Shown: piece by piece, positions 17,168-27,951 of the stretch | Layout of the letters: each line of letters begins with the position of its first letter | Numbering within the stretch: the first letter of the stretch is position 1 | Origin: a virus | IMG/VR virus record: IMGVR_UViG_3300030451_005792 | Location: 1 to 41,034 of that record | Reading direction: 5' to 3' (one strand) | Length of the DNA stretch: 41,034 bases | Notes under the pieces: model-generated | Seen by the model: the letters and a program-made list of their open reading frames with translations, nothing else | What the model was told of the DNA's origin: nothing | Databases searched by the model: none | Position numbers and translations under genes: made by a program

Positions 17168-20100
17168 TAATAAAAATAGAGAATTATACGAGAAAATTTT
17201 AAATTCTGAATCTAGTGAAGAATTAGATAAGATTAAAGTTGAAGTTGCTAATTCGTATAGGACTCCCGATTGCTTCCAAGGTGGAGTAAGTATTGATTTG
17301 GGAGGGATTGATGCTCCTACGCATTTTGAGGGAACCACAAACAACGCTGATGGTAGTCCTTATGTTCAGTTTACTGTAAGTAGTGACGATAATGGTACCC
17401 CAATACCTGCAGCACTTACTATCAGTTTACCTAGCTGGCTTCAAATGAGTTCGTTTACAGACTTCAACAACCCTGCAGGAGATGGATATAGAGTTTATGA
17501 TGTTTATTTAAACACTGAGATTCCAGATTTTGAAAGTGCTCCTTCTTTGAAGGGAAGCACTTCATACAGAAAAGTAGTACATAGTGGTAATTGGTCAATA
17601 GCAGGCACTGATTGTAATGGCTTTGTATTATTTTCTATTGATGATAGAAATGAGCCTCCTTCATTTAGTGACGTATTCAGTAATTATCCTGTTTGTATAG
17701 ATCAAGACACAGAGGAAACAATTGTAGGTTGTATTGATATTGGAAATGACCCTGATACTAGTAATAAAGAATTAAGGTTTATAAGCGATGTAAGGCTTGC
17801 AGGAGAACACGCAGAATATCTTGAGATTACCAATTTTACCCCTGGTTATACTGATGATGATGTAGCTTTTTGCATTAAAATTAAAAATGTTAAAGATGTA
17901 ACAGCAGCTGGTATAGGTACTTTAAATTTTCAAACAATTGCTACTAATGGAATAAATGGGGGAGATGGCTGGAATGATCCGGGAGATTTTGCAACATGGG
18001 GTGATGATGGTCAAGACATAGATGATGTATACGTTACTGGTACTCATAGTCTTAACTTAGTATATGGTAATAGTATTCAAATTCCTGGGTTTTATCAGCA
18101 ACAAAATGGTGTTGGGTCAGTCACTGAAATACCATCTTTTACTATACCTAGTGGCTTAACCTTAAGTGGCACAGATATATTTGTAGGATATCGTGGTGGT
18201 TTTTGTACCCCTGTTGCTTGTGGTGCCGGGATAGATGACGGTATAGGTATCAAGCATTTTTTATCAAATAATACTTCATCGGGTCTTGACGTAGATTTAC
18301 GATACAATGGAGGAGTAGGACCAGGAGAAGTTCCTATTGGTACATTTTTAGATGTTACCTCATCATATTTCGTTTCAGGTTTGTCTTCATACAGTGGAAC
18401 TGCTTTCGCTAATGGCTATTATACTAACTCAAATCAAGCCAGTACTACTCAGTGCTGTCCTTTGGTAGATGGAAACGTTATAACCAGGATTAATATATCA
18501 GATACTGGACTGGATCCTTATCACACAGGTATTGGGCCTGACATTCCTTTTACTGGTGGTGTTAATAATGTAGAAGGATCATACTTTATATCTTTTGGTC
18601 AAGAAGATGTTTTTTCTCATGATTCAGCAGGAACAAGATATATTGCTGCTATACCGAATGATACTGGTGTTGATTTTAACTCTAATGATAATTCGTTTTT
18701 TGTATATACTGTAGGACAAACAGGATTAATTAAAGCAACACACCCTACACAAACAGGCATAGTAGAAGCAGCAGGATTTTCAAGATATTTAGCAATTAGA
18801 TATAAAAATACTAGTGCTAATAAATTTTATAGATATGATATTGCTACAACAGGGTTTACAGAAGTTACAACATCTCTTAGTAGTATAAAGAGAATTATAA
18901 CAGTAAGAGATCAGTATACCTCAGCTAATAACAGAGGTAGATTTTGGGTAGTAGGCAATGATGAATCTGTGCTTTATGATCCTTATACCAATACTCAAAC
19001 TGGTGTTAATCATAGTGCTTTTACTGGAGTTTCTGGAATTCCTCATAATATTGATGTGTTTAATATTCCTAATATACTTGACACACAACCTGATTCTTTT
19101 ATTAGCGAGTGTCGTCCTTATGATCCTAGTAATACTCCACAATATGGTAATTTAATTTTTCCTGTAAATACAGGTTATGGTCCAGCTTTAGATCATTTTC
19201 CTCTTCAGTTAGATGTTAGAAATAGACAAATAGTAGCAAAAACCGACCATGTAGAAAGTAATGGCTCAATTACTACAGGGGTAAGTTATTTTTCTGGCAT
19301 ATCCTTAAATGGCTATCGTCTTGATTCTCATCTAAACTACAGAGCAGATTTAGCTCAGGTTCAAAAGGCGTTGGTAGCTTCTGTATTCAATACTGGTACT
19401 AATCATAGTGAGCTGTTGGCTTTTAATTTAGATTTTCCTATAGGAGTATCTGGCAGTATCCGAAATGATTACGCAACTCCACATCTTATTAGTAAATATG
19501 CTCCAACAAGTGGCACGTATAACAGAGTTTGTAAAACAAGTAATGAACTTATATTGTGGGCTCCAACAACCACTGACAGACCAGTAATTTTACTAGATGT
19601 TTATGGTGAATCAAATGATAATGACAACCCTACTGTGCAACACGTTGTTACTGGCATCAAAGAACCTATTAGTGTGGTTAAAAGCGCACATAGACATGGA
19701 GAGCAGTACAGAACATGTTTATTAAATAATGGTGGAAATACTGCATATACAATAAATGATTATGATCATACTATTCAAAAACATACTTTTGTTAGTGGAT
19801 TAACTATGGGTCATTACTCAGATATTGCTTTGGCTACTGGCAGCATGAACAATAGATTAGAAAATTTTGTATTGATGCCTAGAACTACGCATGAAAGCAA
19901 TACTATTAGTGGTAGTCTAGCTGTTTTATCTACAACCACTACTCCTTTAAGTAGTATAAGTTTTGCAGATACCGGTATAAATGAAACTGTCATTAGCTTG
20001 GCCCCAAGCCAAACTACCACAGGAGAAATTTTTATTGGTTCTATCACATTCACAGATGACGAATTTGTTGGCACTAACACTTTCTCTGCTAATGAAGTTT

Positions 20101-23100
20101 TAGGAAGTGATATATTTAAAGTTAGTGGAACTAATGTATATGTTAAATCTGGAATAGCTCTTAATCACGAAACTACAGATGTAATAACCGGTGTAATTAC
20201 TGGAGTAGATCCATATGTTGGGGGAGTGCCTTTTGTTGATACTTTCTTATTGACTATCAATGATGTTAATGAACCTCCTACAGATATAACTTTAGCCCCA
20301 CCTAGCGGTAAAATTCCATCCAATTTTGATTTAACAACACAAGATTACACTGCCGCAGATATAACTTTGAGTGATGTTGATGCCTCTCCGTTCAATAACA
20401 ACGATATAGACATAGCAGCAGGAATTAATAAACAATATTTCAAGATTAGTAATGATAAATCATCTTTACTTGTGAAAGCCGGAAGTGTATTACAGTCTAA
20501 TACAAATTATACAGTAACAGTTATTGCAAAAAGCACAGGAACTACAGAATATACAGCAGCACAAAGCTTTACGTTAAGTGTTGTTGGACATAGTCCTATT
20601 AGTTTAAATTTATTTAATACCACTGCTACAGTAAAAGAAAATATTCCTTCCCATCTCTTGCCGACCTTGACTACTTTTGATTTAACAGATCCAGATGGAG
20701 GAACAGATAATGAGGTAGTTGTTACAGGTGTTGACTCTGCATTTTTTAACGTTTCTTATAATGCTGCGACTAACGCTGGCACTTTAAGTGTAGCTACTGG
20801 TTATGTTTTTGACTATGAAACTAGGAATAGTTATACTGGATTTTTAGTAGGTAGAATAATTGGCACTACTGCTCCTATTGTTAGAGGTGTTTTTACTCTT
20901 AATATTGAAGATGTGTTAGAGCCTAGCGGTATTATTTTTACACCTTCTGCTAGAACAATAAATGAAACTTCCTCTACAACTGAAACACTTCTTAGTACTC
21001 TTACTATTCAAGATCAAGATAATTTTGCTGGAGATAATTTAGTTGTTACTAATTTAGCTTTTGTAACAGGTGGAGTTGTAGGAGATTTTCGTGGTGCATT
21101 AGATCCTTTTTGGGTTTTTGATAATCAGACAACCAATCCAGACCTAAAAGTGTTAGCAGATAAAGTATTAGATTTTGAAACTCAAAGTACATATTATATA
21201 GTAGCTTCTGGTCATCCTAGTAGTAGCCCAGAGACTAAATTAGGAGGTCAATTTACTTTAACCATTAATGATATAGATGAAGCCCCTACTGTTACTTTAG
21301 ATCCTACTGGCACAGCTATCAATGAAACTACAGACACTAATTTGGGTAGATTTAAAGTTGCTGATATTTATGTACAAGACGAGACACAATCTACAATACA
21401 ATTAAGCCTTACAGGTACTGATAAAAATAATTTTACAATAGTTCCTTCTTCTGTTATTCCAGATATTCCTACTTCAAGTATTCTTGTAGGATCATTATTT
21501 TTTAATAGTGGTGTTACATTAAATTATAATACTAAACCTTTTTATGATGTTGTTGTAATAGGAAAAGACCTTGATGCATTTAATCCTGTAAATGGAGCAT
21601 ATTTAAGTGGAACGGCTGATTTTAGACTTACTATTAATGATGTTCCAACTTGTGCCGCAAGCATAACCGGTACTGCTACAGATGTTTTGTGTCCATCAGA
21701 CACAGACGGTAGTATTATATTAAATGTGTCTTATACTGGTGACGGAGCCGATACATGTAGTTTAGATCGTCCTTTAACTGCATCGTGGCAAAATCTTCCT
21801 ACTGATGCAAGTACCTCTGTTAATGGTTTTTTTGTTAATGGTCTAGGTACTGGTACATATACTGCTAATATTTTAGGTGGGACAATTCCTATTACATCAG
21901 TACAGTATCAAATTAATAGTCCTGATCCTATGAGTATTACTCAAGTAGTTGTTAATAACGAACCTTGTGCTTCAACAGGCTCGATACATATAGCTTTTAC
22001 TGGTGGCAAACCACCTTACACAGTGTCTTATGGAACCAAAAGTGTAATAGTACCTTCTGGCTCAGGCTTTGTAGGCAAAATTCCTGTTACTATAGCTAGT
22101 TCAGGAAATGTTTTAGTTAGAGATAGTAATAATTGTGTGGTTTCTGGATCTAATTTTGATTTTAATTTCCCTAATGCCAACCCTCAATACAATAAAATTA
22201 GCCACACCGCACCGGCTATACATGATAGCTTTTTACAAGACTATAAATTTACACTATTGTTTGGCGAAGGTCCTCATAGGATTAATATTCATAATAGTAC
22301 AGCAGGCGAAAAGGGTGATTTGGTTACTAGTATAGATGAGTATGACACCACTGTATTAGAATCATTAAAACAACCCGGTAGTGAAATTTTTGATAGTTCT
22401 GGTAATCAAATAGGTATTCAATTATCTCAAGACTTAAACCTGAATCCAATAGAATATAGTTATGATATAGGTAGTAAAATATACCCTGGTTCTTATGTTT
22501 TTGAATTTGTTAATCAATCTAATTGTACTTTCTTAACCGAATTACAAACAGCACCAAATATCACCCCACTTTCTGCTGAATTAGTAACAGTTAATGATTA
22601 TCCTTTAGATATAGGCGTTGAAGTTTTATCGCAACCTATATTAGATACGTTGTTTATTCCGTACCGAATGCTAGTTAATGATAGTGAAGTATTAAGCTAT
22701 ATCTCTAATATTACAGAAAATAGTGATATTAGATTACAAATTGGCAGTCAGATATTTGACAGAAAAGCTATTTATGGAAGTATTAATTGTGATACTCATA
22801 GTTTAGTTAATATTAAGTTTTTTGGATTAAGAAATAATGAATGGTTTTTCACTATACCATTTTATAAAGGTTTTGATATTTCTGATACAAGTGAGGTGGA
22901 CATACTCAATGAAAATATATCATTAGTTATTTCAGATAGTAAGAAAATTACAGTTGATAAAGAATACAACAATAATATTGGAACTATTAAATTATTAAGG
23001 GGTTCTGTTCTGACAACAGATTTAAATCTATCACAATTTAAAAATGATAAAGATATCACCCTAAGTCGTCTTTTGGCAGATGGTACTTTTGAGCAATTAG

Positions 23101-24104
23101 CAACAGCTACAGTAGGGGATAAAGTTTACTTGCAAAATAAACATATAGCAGGTAGCATATTTATGTTAGACTTTTTAAAGAACACAGAAACTTCTGAAAA
23201 CTTGAGAACTAACGCTATTTCGTCTGTTAGCTTTGATTGCAGAACCAACCAAAAAGCTATTGCGAACAATTATCAGTTCTTAACAAATTTAAACAATTTG
23301 GATTTACTAGATAGTTTGTATGTAAAAAGATCTGGTGGCTTAATTCATGGAGGCTTTTTAACCCTTTTACTATCTGGTGCATATCCTGATTATATTATTT
23401 CTTATAAGTACTATGACAAAGACAAAAAGCAACTTTTAGATTTATCTATAAACAATGAGGGCATAACTAATAGAAATTTTCTGGATAGTATAAAACCTGG
23501 AACATATCTTATTAAGATTACTGATCAAAAAGGCAATAAATTAAAAACTGTAAATAGTATATCTTACGATAGCTTTTATGCAAAAATGGTTGATTTTATT
23601 ATTAATGATTTACACACTGATATTCAAACCTTAAATTTTGAGCATGGAGATCTTGTAGTGAATATATATGACGAATCTAAAACTCCTAATCCTCCTGCGG
23701 CAATTCCTTCGTTTGATCCTCCAACTACTCCAACTCCTCCTACTATTGATATTCCTACAGTAACTACTACTACGCATGAAGTATCACCTAATAAGATCTA
23801 TACTAACGAGCTTGTTATTCAAACAGAACCTGTTAAGGTTAAATTTACAGTACGTGGTCCGTTGGGTTATAACAAGACCTTTAGCGATAGGGTAAAATTG
23901 ATCCAAATGCCAGCTGGTGTATATACTATAGAAGGAGAGGCTAAGGATTTGTATGATAAATATCTATATCAAGATAAGCGTAGAGTATTTATTAATCCTT
24001 CTACTAAACTTTTAAGTTCATTAAATTTTGAATCTTATAAAGATAGTATTATTATAGACGGTTCATCCGATTCTAGTTCTTCTAGTTCGTCTAGTTCATA
24101 TTAA
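17157..24104 (+). CDS. Giant tail adhesin with cadherin- and SprB-like repeats (2,315 aa)
   Basis: ATG 17157 is preferred to the in-frame GTG at 17148; both overlap the previous gene. The product is almost entirely beta-rich and has no signal peptide. Cadherin-like units are marked by terminal 'DxNEPP/DxDEAP' elements: DDRNEPP near residue 163, then NDVNEPP, EDVLEPS and NDIDEAP across residues ~930-1500. Residues ~1500-1660 look like two SprB-type repeats (DVLCPSDTDGSI and EPCASTGSIHI, each followed by a Gly-rich strand and a 'tY/v..v.D..nC'-like end). The last ~140 residues are Pro/Thr-rich, with a Ser-rich end at the extreme C-terminus. Cadherin units normally bind calcium. The likely role is a long host-contacting tail-tip fibre. 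Confidence 0.65.
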   Translation: MKDNNKNRELYEKILNSESSEELDKIKVEVANSYRTPDCFQGGVSIDLGGIDAPTHFEGTTNNADGSPYVQFTVSSDDNGTPIPAALTISLPSWLQMSSFTDFNNPAGDGYRVYDVYLNTEIPDFESAPSLKGSTSYRKVVHSGNWSIAGTDCNGFVLFSIDDRNEPPSFSDVFSNYPVCIDQDTEETIVGCIDIGNDPDTSNKELRFISDVRLAGEHAEYLEITNFTPGYTDDDVAFCIKIKNVKDVTAAGIGTLNFQTIATNGINGGDGWNDPGDFATWGDDGQDIDDVYVTGTHSLNLVYGNSIQIPGFYQQQNGVGSVTEIPSFTIPSGLTLSGTDIFVGYRGGFCTPVACGAGIDDGIGIKHFLSNNTSSGLDVDLRYNGGVGPGEVPIGTFLDVTSSYFVSGLSSYSGTAFANGYYTNSNQASTTQCCPLVDGNVITRINISDTGLDPYHTGIGPDIPFTGGVNNVEGSYFISFGQEDVFSHDSAGTRYIAAIPNDTGVDFNSNDNSFFVYTVGQTGLIKATHPTQTGIVEAAGFSRYLAIRYKNTSANKFYRYDIATTGFTEVTTSLSSIKRIITVRDQYTSANNRGRFWVVGNDESVLYDPYTNTQTGVNHSAFTGVSGIPHNIDVFNIPNILDTQPDSFISECRPYDPSNTPQYGNLIFPVNTGYGPALDHFPLQLDVRNRQIVAKTDHVESNGSITTGVSYFSGISLNGYRLDSHLNYRADLAQVQKALVASVFNTGTNHSELLAFNLDFPIGVSGSIRNDYATPHLISKYAPTSGTYNRVCKTSNELILWAPTTTDRPVILLDVYGESNDNDNPTVQHVVTGIKEPISVVKSAHRHGEQYRTCLLNNGGNTAYTINDYDHTIQKHTFVSGLTMGHYSDIALATGSMNNRLENFVLMPRTTHESNTISGSLAVLSTTTTPLSSISFADTGINETVISLAPSQTTTGEIFIGSITFTDDEFVGTNTFSANEVLGSDIFKVSGTNVYVKSGIALNHETTDVITGVITGVDPYVGGVPFVDTFLLTINDVNEPPTDITLAPPSGKIPSNFDLTTQDYTAADITLSDVDASPFNNNDIDIAAGINKQYFKISNDKSSLLVKAGSVLQSNTNYTVTVIAKSTGTTEYTAAQSFTLSVVGHSPISLNLFNTTATVKENIPSHLLPTLTTFDLTDPDGGTDNEVVVTGVDSAFFNVSYNAATNAGTLSVATGYVFDYETRNSYTGFLVGRIIGTTAPIVRGVFTLNIEDVLEPSGIIFTPSARTINETSSTTETLLSTLTIQDQDNFAGDNLVVTNLAFVTGGVVGDFRGALDPFWVFDNQTTNPDLKVLADKVLDFETQSTYYIVASGHPSSSPETKLGGQFTLTINDIDEAPTVTLDPTGTAINETTDTNLGRFKVADIYVQDETQSTIQLSLTGTDKNNFTIVPSSVIPDIPTSSILVGSLFFNSGVTLNYNTKPFYDVVVIGKDLDAFNPVNGAYLSGTADFRLTINDVPTCAASITGTATDVLCPSDTDGSIILNVSYTGDGADTCSLDRPLTASWQNLPTDASTSVNGFFVNGLGTGTYTANILGGTIPITSVQYQINSPDPMSITQVVVNNEPCASTGSIHIAFTGGKPPYTVSYGTKSVIVPSGSGFVGKIPVTIASSGNVLVRDSNNCVVSGSNFDFNFPNANPQYNKISHTAPAIHDSFLQDYKFTLLFGEGPHRINIHNSTAGEKGDLVTSIDEYDTTVLESLKQPGSEIFDSSGNQIGIQLSQDLNLNPIEYSYDIGSKIYPGSYVFEFVNQSNCTFLTELQTAPNITPLSAELVTVNDYPLDIGVEVLSQPILDTLFIPYRMLVNDSEVLSYISNITENSDIRLQIGSQIFDRKAIYGSINCDTHSLVNIKFFGLRNNEWFFTIPFYKGFDISDTSEVDILNENISLVISDSKKITVDKEYNNNIGTIKLLRGSVLTTDLNLSQFKNDKDITLSRLLADGTFEQLATATVGDKVYLQNKHIAGSIFMLDFLKNTETSENLRTNAISSVSFDCRTNQKAIANNYQFLTNLNNLDLLDSLYVKRSGGLIHGGFLTLLLSGAYPDYIISYKYYDKDKKQLLDLSINNEGITNRNFLDSIKPGTYLIKITDQKGNKLKTVNSISYDSFYAKMVDFIINDLHTDIQTLNFEHGDLVVNIYDESKTPNPPAAIPSFDPPTTPTPPTIDIPTVTTTTHEVSPNKIYTNELVIQTEPVKVKFTVRGPLGYNKTFSDRVKLIQMPAGVYTIEGEAKDLYDKYLYQDKRRVFINPSTKLLSSLNFESYKDSIIIDGSSDSSSSSSSSSY
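19950..21650 (+). repeat. Cadherin-like repeat region
   Basis: Roughly five units of ~100-115 residues. Each starts with an 'INET'-like strand (INETVISL, INETSSTT, INETTDTN), carries a buried 'LDFET/LNHET/FDYET' element, and closes with 'FxLTINDVxExP'. These are the landmarks of cadherin-type beta-sandwiches. The FxL-[TS]-[IV] strand repeats at even spacing. Confidence 0.65.
21650..22140 (+). repeat. SprB-like repeat pair
   Basis: Two units with 'C...GSI.l...tGg.pPYt' layout: VLCPSDTDGSIILNVSYTG and EPCASTGSIHIAFTGGKPPY. Each leads into a strand ending near an Asn/Asp-x-Cys or a Pro turn. This resembles SprB repeats known from large Bacteroidota surface adhesins and also seen in some phage tail proteins. 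Confidence 0.5.
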
Positions 24105-24115
24105 GGAAACGTATT

Positions 24116-27100
24116 ATGACATGCCAATCAGTAACAGCAAATTATTCACTAGTATATCCAGGAACAAATAATAATATTTTTGGACAGGATGCAACAAACA
24201 GAATCTTAGGATTTACTGCTAATATAGGATTAGGTAGCGAATCTTCTACTTTATCATTGACAATAGCTGGAGAAGCTGGCACGAATGCATTTGGTGTTAC
24301 GCCTCAAGAAAATGTTGGGCGAGGCGCTATATTTACTTGTAATAGTTTTAAATTTGGTGGTATTATAAAATCTCTTACTAATAGTGAAGATGGTGGTGGA
24401 AATACTACAAAGGTTACTTTGACCTGTGCTAAAGAAATGCTTGCCAATGCTGACATTATGTTGAATAAAAATGTAATGCCTTTTGATGATGTTACTGCTA
24501 GGAAAAGTAAGTTTACTGGTGGAGGCAGTGCTACATTTATTAGAACAACGGTAGCTGATGTAAATGGACGGAATGTGCATGCTGATATTGAGAAAGAGTC
24601 TGTTCCTATAAATCTTAGAAACGAAATAATTTCATCAACCAATGCAAGCCTACGTCCAGAAGCTGGTGATTGTAGTAAATATGGATTGTCAAATCGGAAC
24701 ATAGTAGCTCATGGTAATTCAACCTATTTGTCAATATTAGACTCACTGTATAATACTGGCATCAATCTCAAAACTGTAAATGGAAACGATAAACTATTTG
24801 TAGATTTCACGAGAATTAGGGGTCTTGCTGCTGGTATTCCTTATGCTAGTACTAGTGCATATAAAATGAGTATATTAGATTTAATTAATTCAGTGTGTGA
24901 TGAGTCTGGACACGATTTTCATTGTAGCATAGAAGGCAGATGGATTAAGTTTCATTTAATAGATAAAGGAACAGAAACTACTTTTGGTAGTGTTCAAAAT
25001 ATAATTGACACAGCTAAAAATGACGATAAATGTATTAGTAGTAGTATAGGAGCAGAATTTAAAGGTGTGAAAACTGCTAGATTTATTACTGGTCATCATA
25101 TTAATTATGTTAAAGAAGCTTACATAGGAGGTAATGCTAAGGGTGCTATGGTAGGTCAAATTGTAAATCAATCGCCAACTCTTGCTTATGAGAGTGATTT
25201 TAGTATGAGTTTTGATGTTTCGCAACTTAATAATACATTATCAAAAATGGGTGGGAATGATATTGGACAATTTCATAATATTTCTGAAAGAGAGTTTATT
25301 GCTTGTGGAAATGTAGACACTTGGAAACTTTGGGGCATAGAAAATCCTGATAGTTTCTCTAGGACTTGTTTAAATGCTTGTAGTCTTCCTGTAGGTAGAG
25401 CACTAGGTTTCCTAAGAAATCAAGGAAGTGCTCACTATGTAGCTAGGTCTGCTGTAGAAGCAGTAAAAAGTTTAGGAGTTAAAAGCTCAGGAGCTATGGT
25501 ATATGAAGACATATGTTATATGTTTTTTAAAAATTTATATGAAACATATTATGGCCAATATTATATGGTAATTCTTAATGGTGGTACTACTTGTTTTCAA
25601 GACCCTACAGGATATGTTGGAAACACAGGCATATTTTTAGGAGAGGGCGGAGCTGCTACTCTTATGGATACTCCTATAGATTCTGGTTGGCCAGATGATG
25701 AAGGTTCGGTTATAAACAATACTACATTAGCTCCTTTTTTTGATAATGCAGGAAAGCTTAGTTGTTTTGTAGGCATTCCTATGGGAGATACATTAAGTAA
25801 GGGTTTATATAAAACTGGTTTTGACCCAAGCTTAATGAATTCAGAATTTATTATTGAAAATGGTACTTTGTATACAAAAGCACAGGTAGATGGACGAGCT
25901 TACAATATCGGTGGAGAGTTGGGAATTTTAATTAAAATGCCTAGTATTATTAGTCATAGACCAATTTTAAATACTGGGATTAATAGTTTTGGTTTAAGGG
26001 CTATTAGTCTGTGTTTAGGTCGAGGTTTATTTGGATTTAGTAATAGTGGAGGTACATTAGATACTAGTTATGCTAATATATTTAAAGAGAATGTAGCGGC
26101 TGGTCGTTTTACTAAAATTGCTATTCCTATGAAAAATAATCAGTTGGTTTATGGGCCGTGGAAAGGTGGCGCTTTTCAAGCTAGAAATGGAGGTGGAGTA
26201 GATATACAAGTAAGAGAAGATCTGAATCCTTGGCAATATGGAAGCTATGAGAATATGAATGAGGCTGGTAAAAATTATGCAGCTGCTGGTATCCCTTGGA
26301 GAACTAAATATGAATCTGGACATGTAACTATTGCAGAATCTCCAGCAGAAAGTTTAGGAGAAAAAAATACAGGAGAAGCATTATTAGCTAGTATTGTAGT
26401 CAAGTTTGATAAGTCTGGTAGTACTACTACATATAACTATGAAACCTATAAACCTAAGTTTGGTAATGAGGCTGAAAACTTTAATACTTTTATTAAAAAG
26501 AATCTAGCAGATAGACGAGATAATTATAATATATTAAAAGAACATTATCATGAAATCATTAGAAATCATAATAACGCTATAAGGGTTGCTGGGCAAATTA
26601 GAGAAAGATTATTTAGACAACAAGTAGAAAACGCAGCAGGAGCTAATTCTCATAGTCCATCTCAGATACTTACCTTATCATATCCTGATCCTTTTCAGGG
26701 CCAATTTTATGGAGCCAAGACAGAAGTTGGTCTTACAAAACCTTATGATTCTTCTATGTTTCAGGATCAAGACAATTACGGCAAGTATGCAGCCGTAGGT
26801 CTAGATATGATTTTGACTCCTGTAGCTACAGCTGCTAATGCTTTGATGGCTTATATGTCTCCTAAATTTTTGCCTGATGCTCCCGGAAACAATTCAAGTC
26901 CTCAAAGTATGCCTCCGTATGAGGGAGGTATGGGTACTAATCCTAATAACAATCTATCTATTACTAATGCTAATTTAAACCCCTATAGTACTAGAACAAA
27001 TATTAATAATTATTTTACTGGAAGAGGAGCTAGTTTTGGATTCCAAACAGATTATTGTACGTATGGAAGTATAAGTCAGGTGTTGGATCTAGATAATAAA

Positions 27101-27937
27101 AAACAAGATTTTAATAATGTAAGGGCTGCTGCTTTAAGAGGTCCTTTAATGTTAAGTTCTTGGGGGTATGATATTAATGGTAAACCTGTTCCTGGTAATG
27201 GTAATAATTTTACTACTGGATGGATGAATAATCCTAAAAGTTGGCCTACTGGTCCTATAGATTTAAGATGGGATGAGAGAAGAGGTGTATGGACAATACC
27301 TGGTGGAGAAAAAATCGTAGCAGCTCAATTAATTCAGCCGCTAAGGATAGGAGGATCTGCTAAAGCTATTCTTATTGGTGGTTATGGATTAGGTATTCCT
27401 TCTGCTTCAAGTCCATTAGGTTGTGGACAATTAGCTGGTGGTGGTGGGGGTTTTGGTAAAATTACTGTATATGATACAGTTAATAGACCTTGTAATATAG
27501 GCACTAGAGTTACTGCTGTACATGCTGGCGAAGGCAAATATCTACCTTTAGGTTATATAGATAGTTATAAGAGAAGATCTTTTGATGGTTGTGGTGATAC
27601 TATACCTGTCACAGATGCTTGTACTCAATTAGGTTTATGGGGTCTGCCATATCCGAGATATAATGTACAAGGATTTGATGAATTTGGTAATCCTGTACTA
27701 CATGATCTTGAAGAAATATTTGCTCAACCAAATCTGCCTCGTAGTAGCAGTGGACAGGATATGGTATTAGGCTTTAGTCAAACAAACCAGCTAGGACAAC
27801 CTTGTATGAAGGCATTTCCTATTGTGAATTGTGAAGCAGAATATCCTGGTGAGGGTGGTCCGGGTACGCCGTTGCCTTGTCCTCCTGGTTACAAGAGAAA
27901 TCCAGATGGTAGCTGTGGTAAACTTATACCCATATAG
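24116..27937 (+). CDS. Putative tail-tip/baseplate hub protein (1,273 aa)
   Basis: ATG 24116 with AAGGA eight bases upstream. The N-terminal ~60 residues (MTCQSVTANYSLVYPGTNN) and strands such as SSTLSLTIAGEAG and KFGGIIKSLTN suggest a hub-like beta domain. Residues ~255-290 (MSILDLINSVCDESGHDFHC) lead into a second beta domain. The middle (residues ~790-880) is helical and charged, with LKEHYHEIIRNHNNAIRVAG. The C-terminal ~250 residues are Gly/Pro/Cys-rich and close with a CPPGYKRNPDGSC motif. It is the last plus-strand gene, and its size and place after tape measure and fibres fit the central hub or tip. There is no obvious lysozyme or peptidase motif. The function is inferred mainly from order. 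Confidence 0.5.
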   Translation: MTCQSVTANYSLVYPGTNNNIFGQDATNRILGFTANIGLGSESSTLSLTIAGEAGTNAFGVTPQENVGRGAIFTCNSFKFGGIIKSLTNSEDGGGNTTKVTLTCAKEMLANADIMLNKNVMPFDDVTARKSKFTGGGSATFIRTTVADVNGRNVHADIEKESVPINLRNEIISSTNASLRPEAGDCSKYGLSNRNIVAHGNSTYLSILDSLYNTGINLKTVNGNDKLFVDFTRIRGLAAGIPYASTSAYKMSILDLINSVCDESGHDFHCSIEGRWIKFHLIDKGTETTFGSVQNIIDTAKNDDKCISSSIGAEFKGVKTARFITGHHINYVKEAYIGGNAKGAMVGQIVNQSPTLAYESDFSMSFDVSQLNNTLSKMGGNDIGQFHNISEREFIACGNVDTWKLWGIENPDSFSRTCLNACSLPVGRALGFLRNQGSAHYVARSAVEAVKSLGVKSSGAMVYEDICYMFFKNLYETYYGQYYMVILNGGTTCFQDPTGYVGNTGIFLGEGGAATLMDTPIDSGWPDDEGSVINNTTLAPFFDNAGKLSCFVGIPMGDTLSKGLYKTGFDPSLMNSEFIIENGTLYTKAQVDGRAYNIGGELGILIKMPSIISHRPILNTGINSFGLRAISLCLGRGLFGFSNSGGTLDTSYANIFKENVAAGRFTKIAIPMKNNQLVYGPWKGGAFQARNGGGVDIQVREDLNPWQYGSYENMNEAGKNYAAAGIPWRTKYESGHVTIAESPAESLGEKNTGEALLASIVVKFDKSGSTTTYNYETYKPKFGNEAENFNTFIKKNLADRRDNYNILKEHYHEIIRNHNNAIRVAGQIRERLFRQQVENAAGANSHSPSQILTLSYPDPFQGQFYGAKTEVGLTKPYDSSMFQDQDNYGKYAAVGLDMILTPVATAANALMAYMSPKFLPDAPGNNSSPQSMPPYEGGMGTNPNNNLSITNANLNPYSTRTNINNYFTGRGASFGFQTDYCTYGSISQVLDLDNKKQDFNNVRAAALRGPLMLSSWGYDINGKPVPGNGNNFTTGWMNNPKSWPTGPIDLRWDERRGVWTIPGGEKIVAAQLIQPLRIGGSAKAILIGGYGLGIPSASSPLGCGQLAGGGGGFGKITVYDTVNRPCNIGTRVTAVHAGEGKYLPLGYIDSYKRRSFDGCGDTIPVTDACTQLGLWGLPYPRYNVQGFDEFGNPVLHDLEEIFAQPNLPRSSSGQDMVLGFSQTNQLGQPCMKAFPIVNCEAEYPGEGGPGTPLPCPPGYKRNPDGSCGKLIPI

Positions 27938-27951
27938 GGTTATGCTGTACG

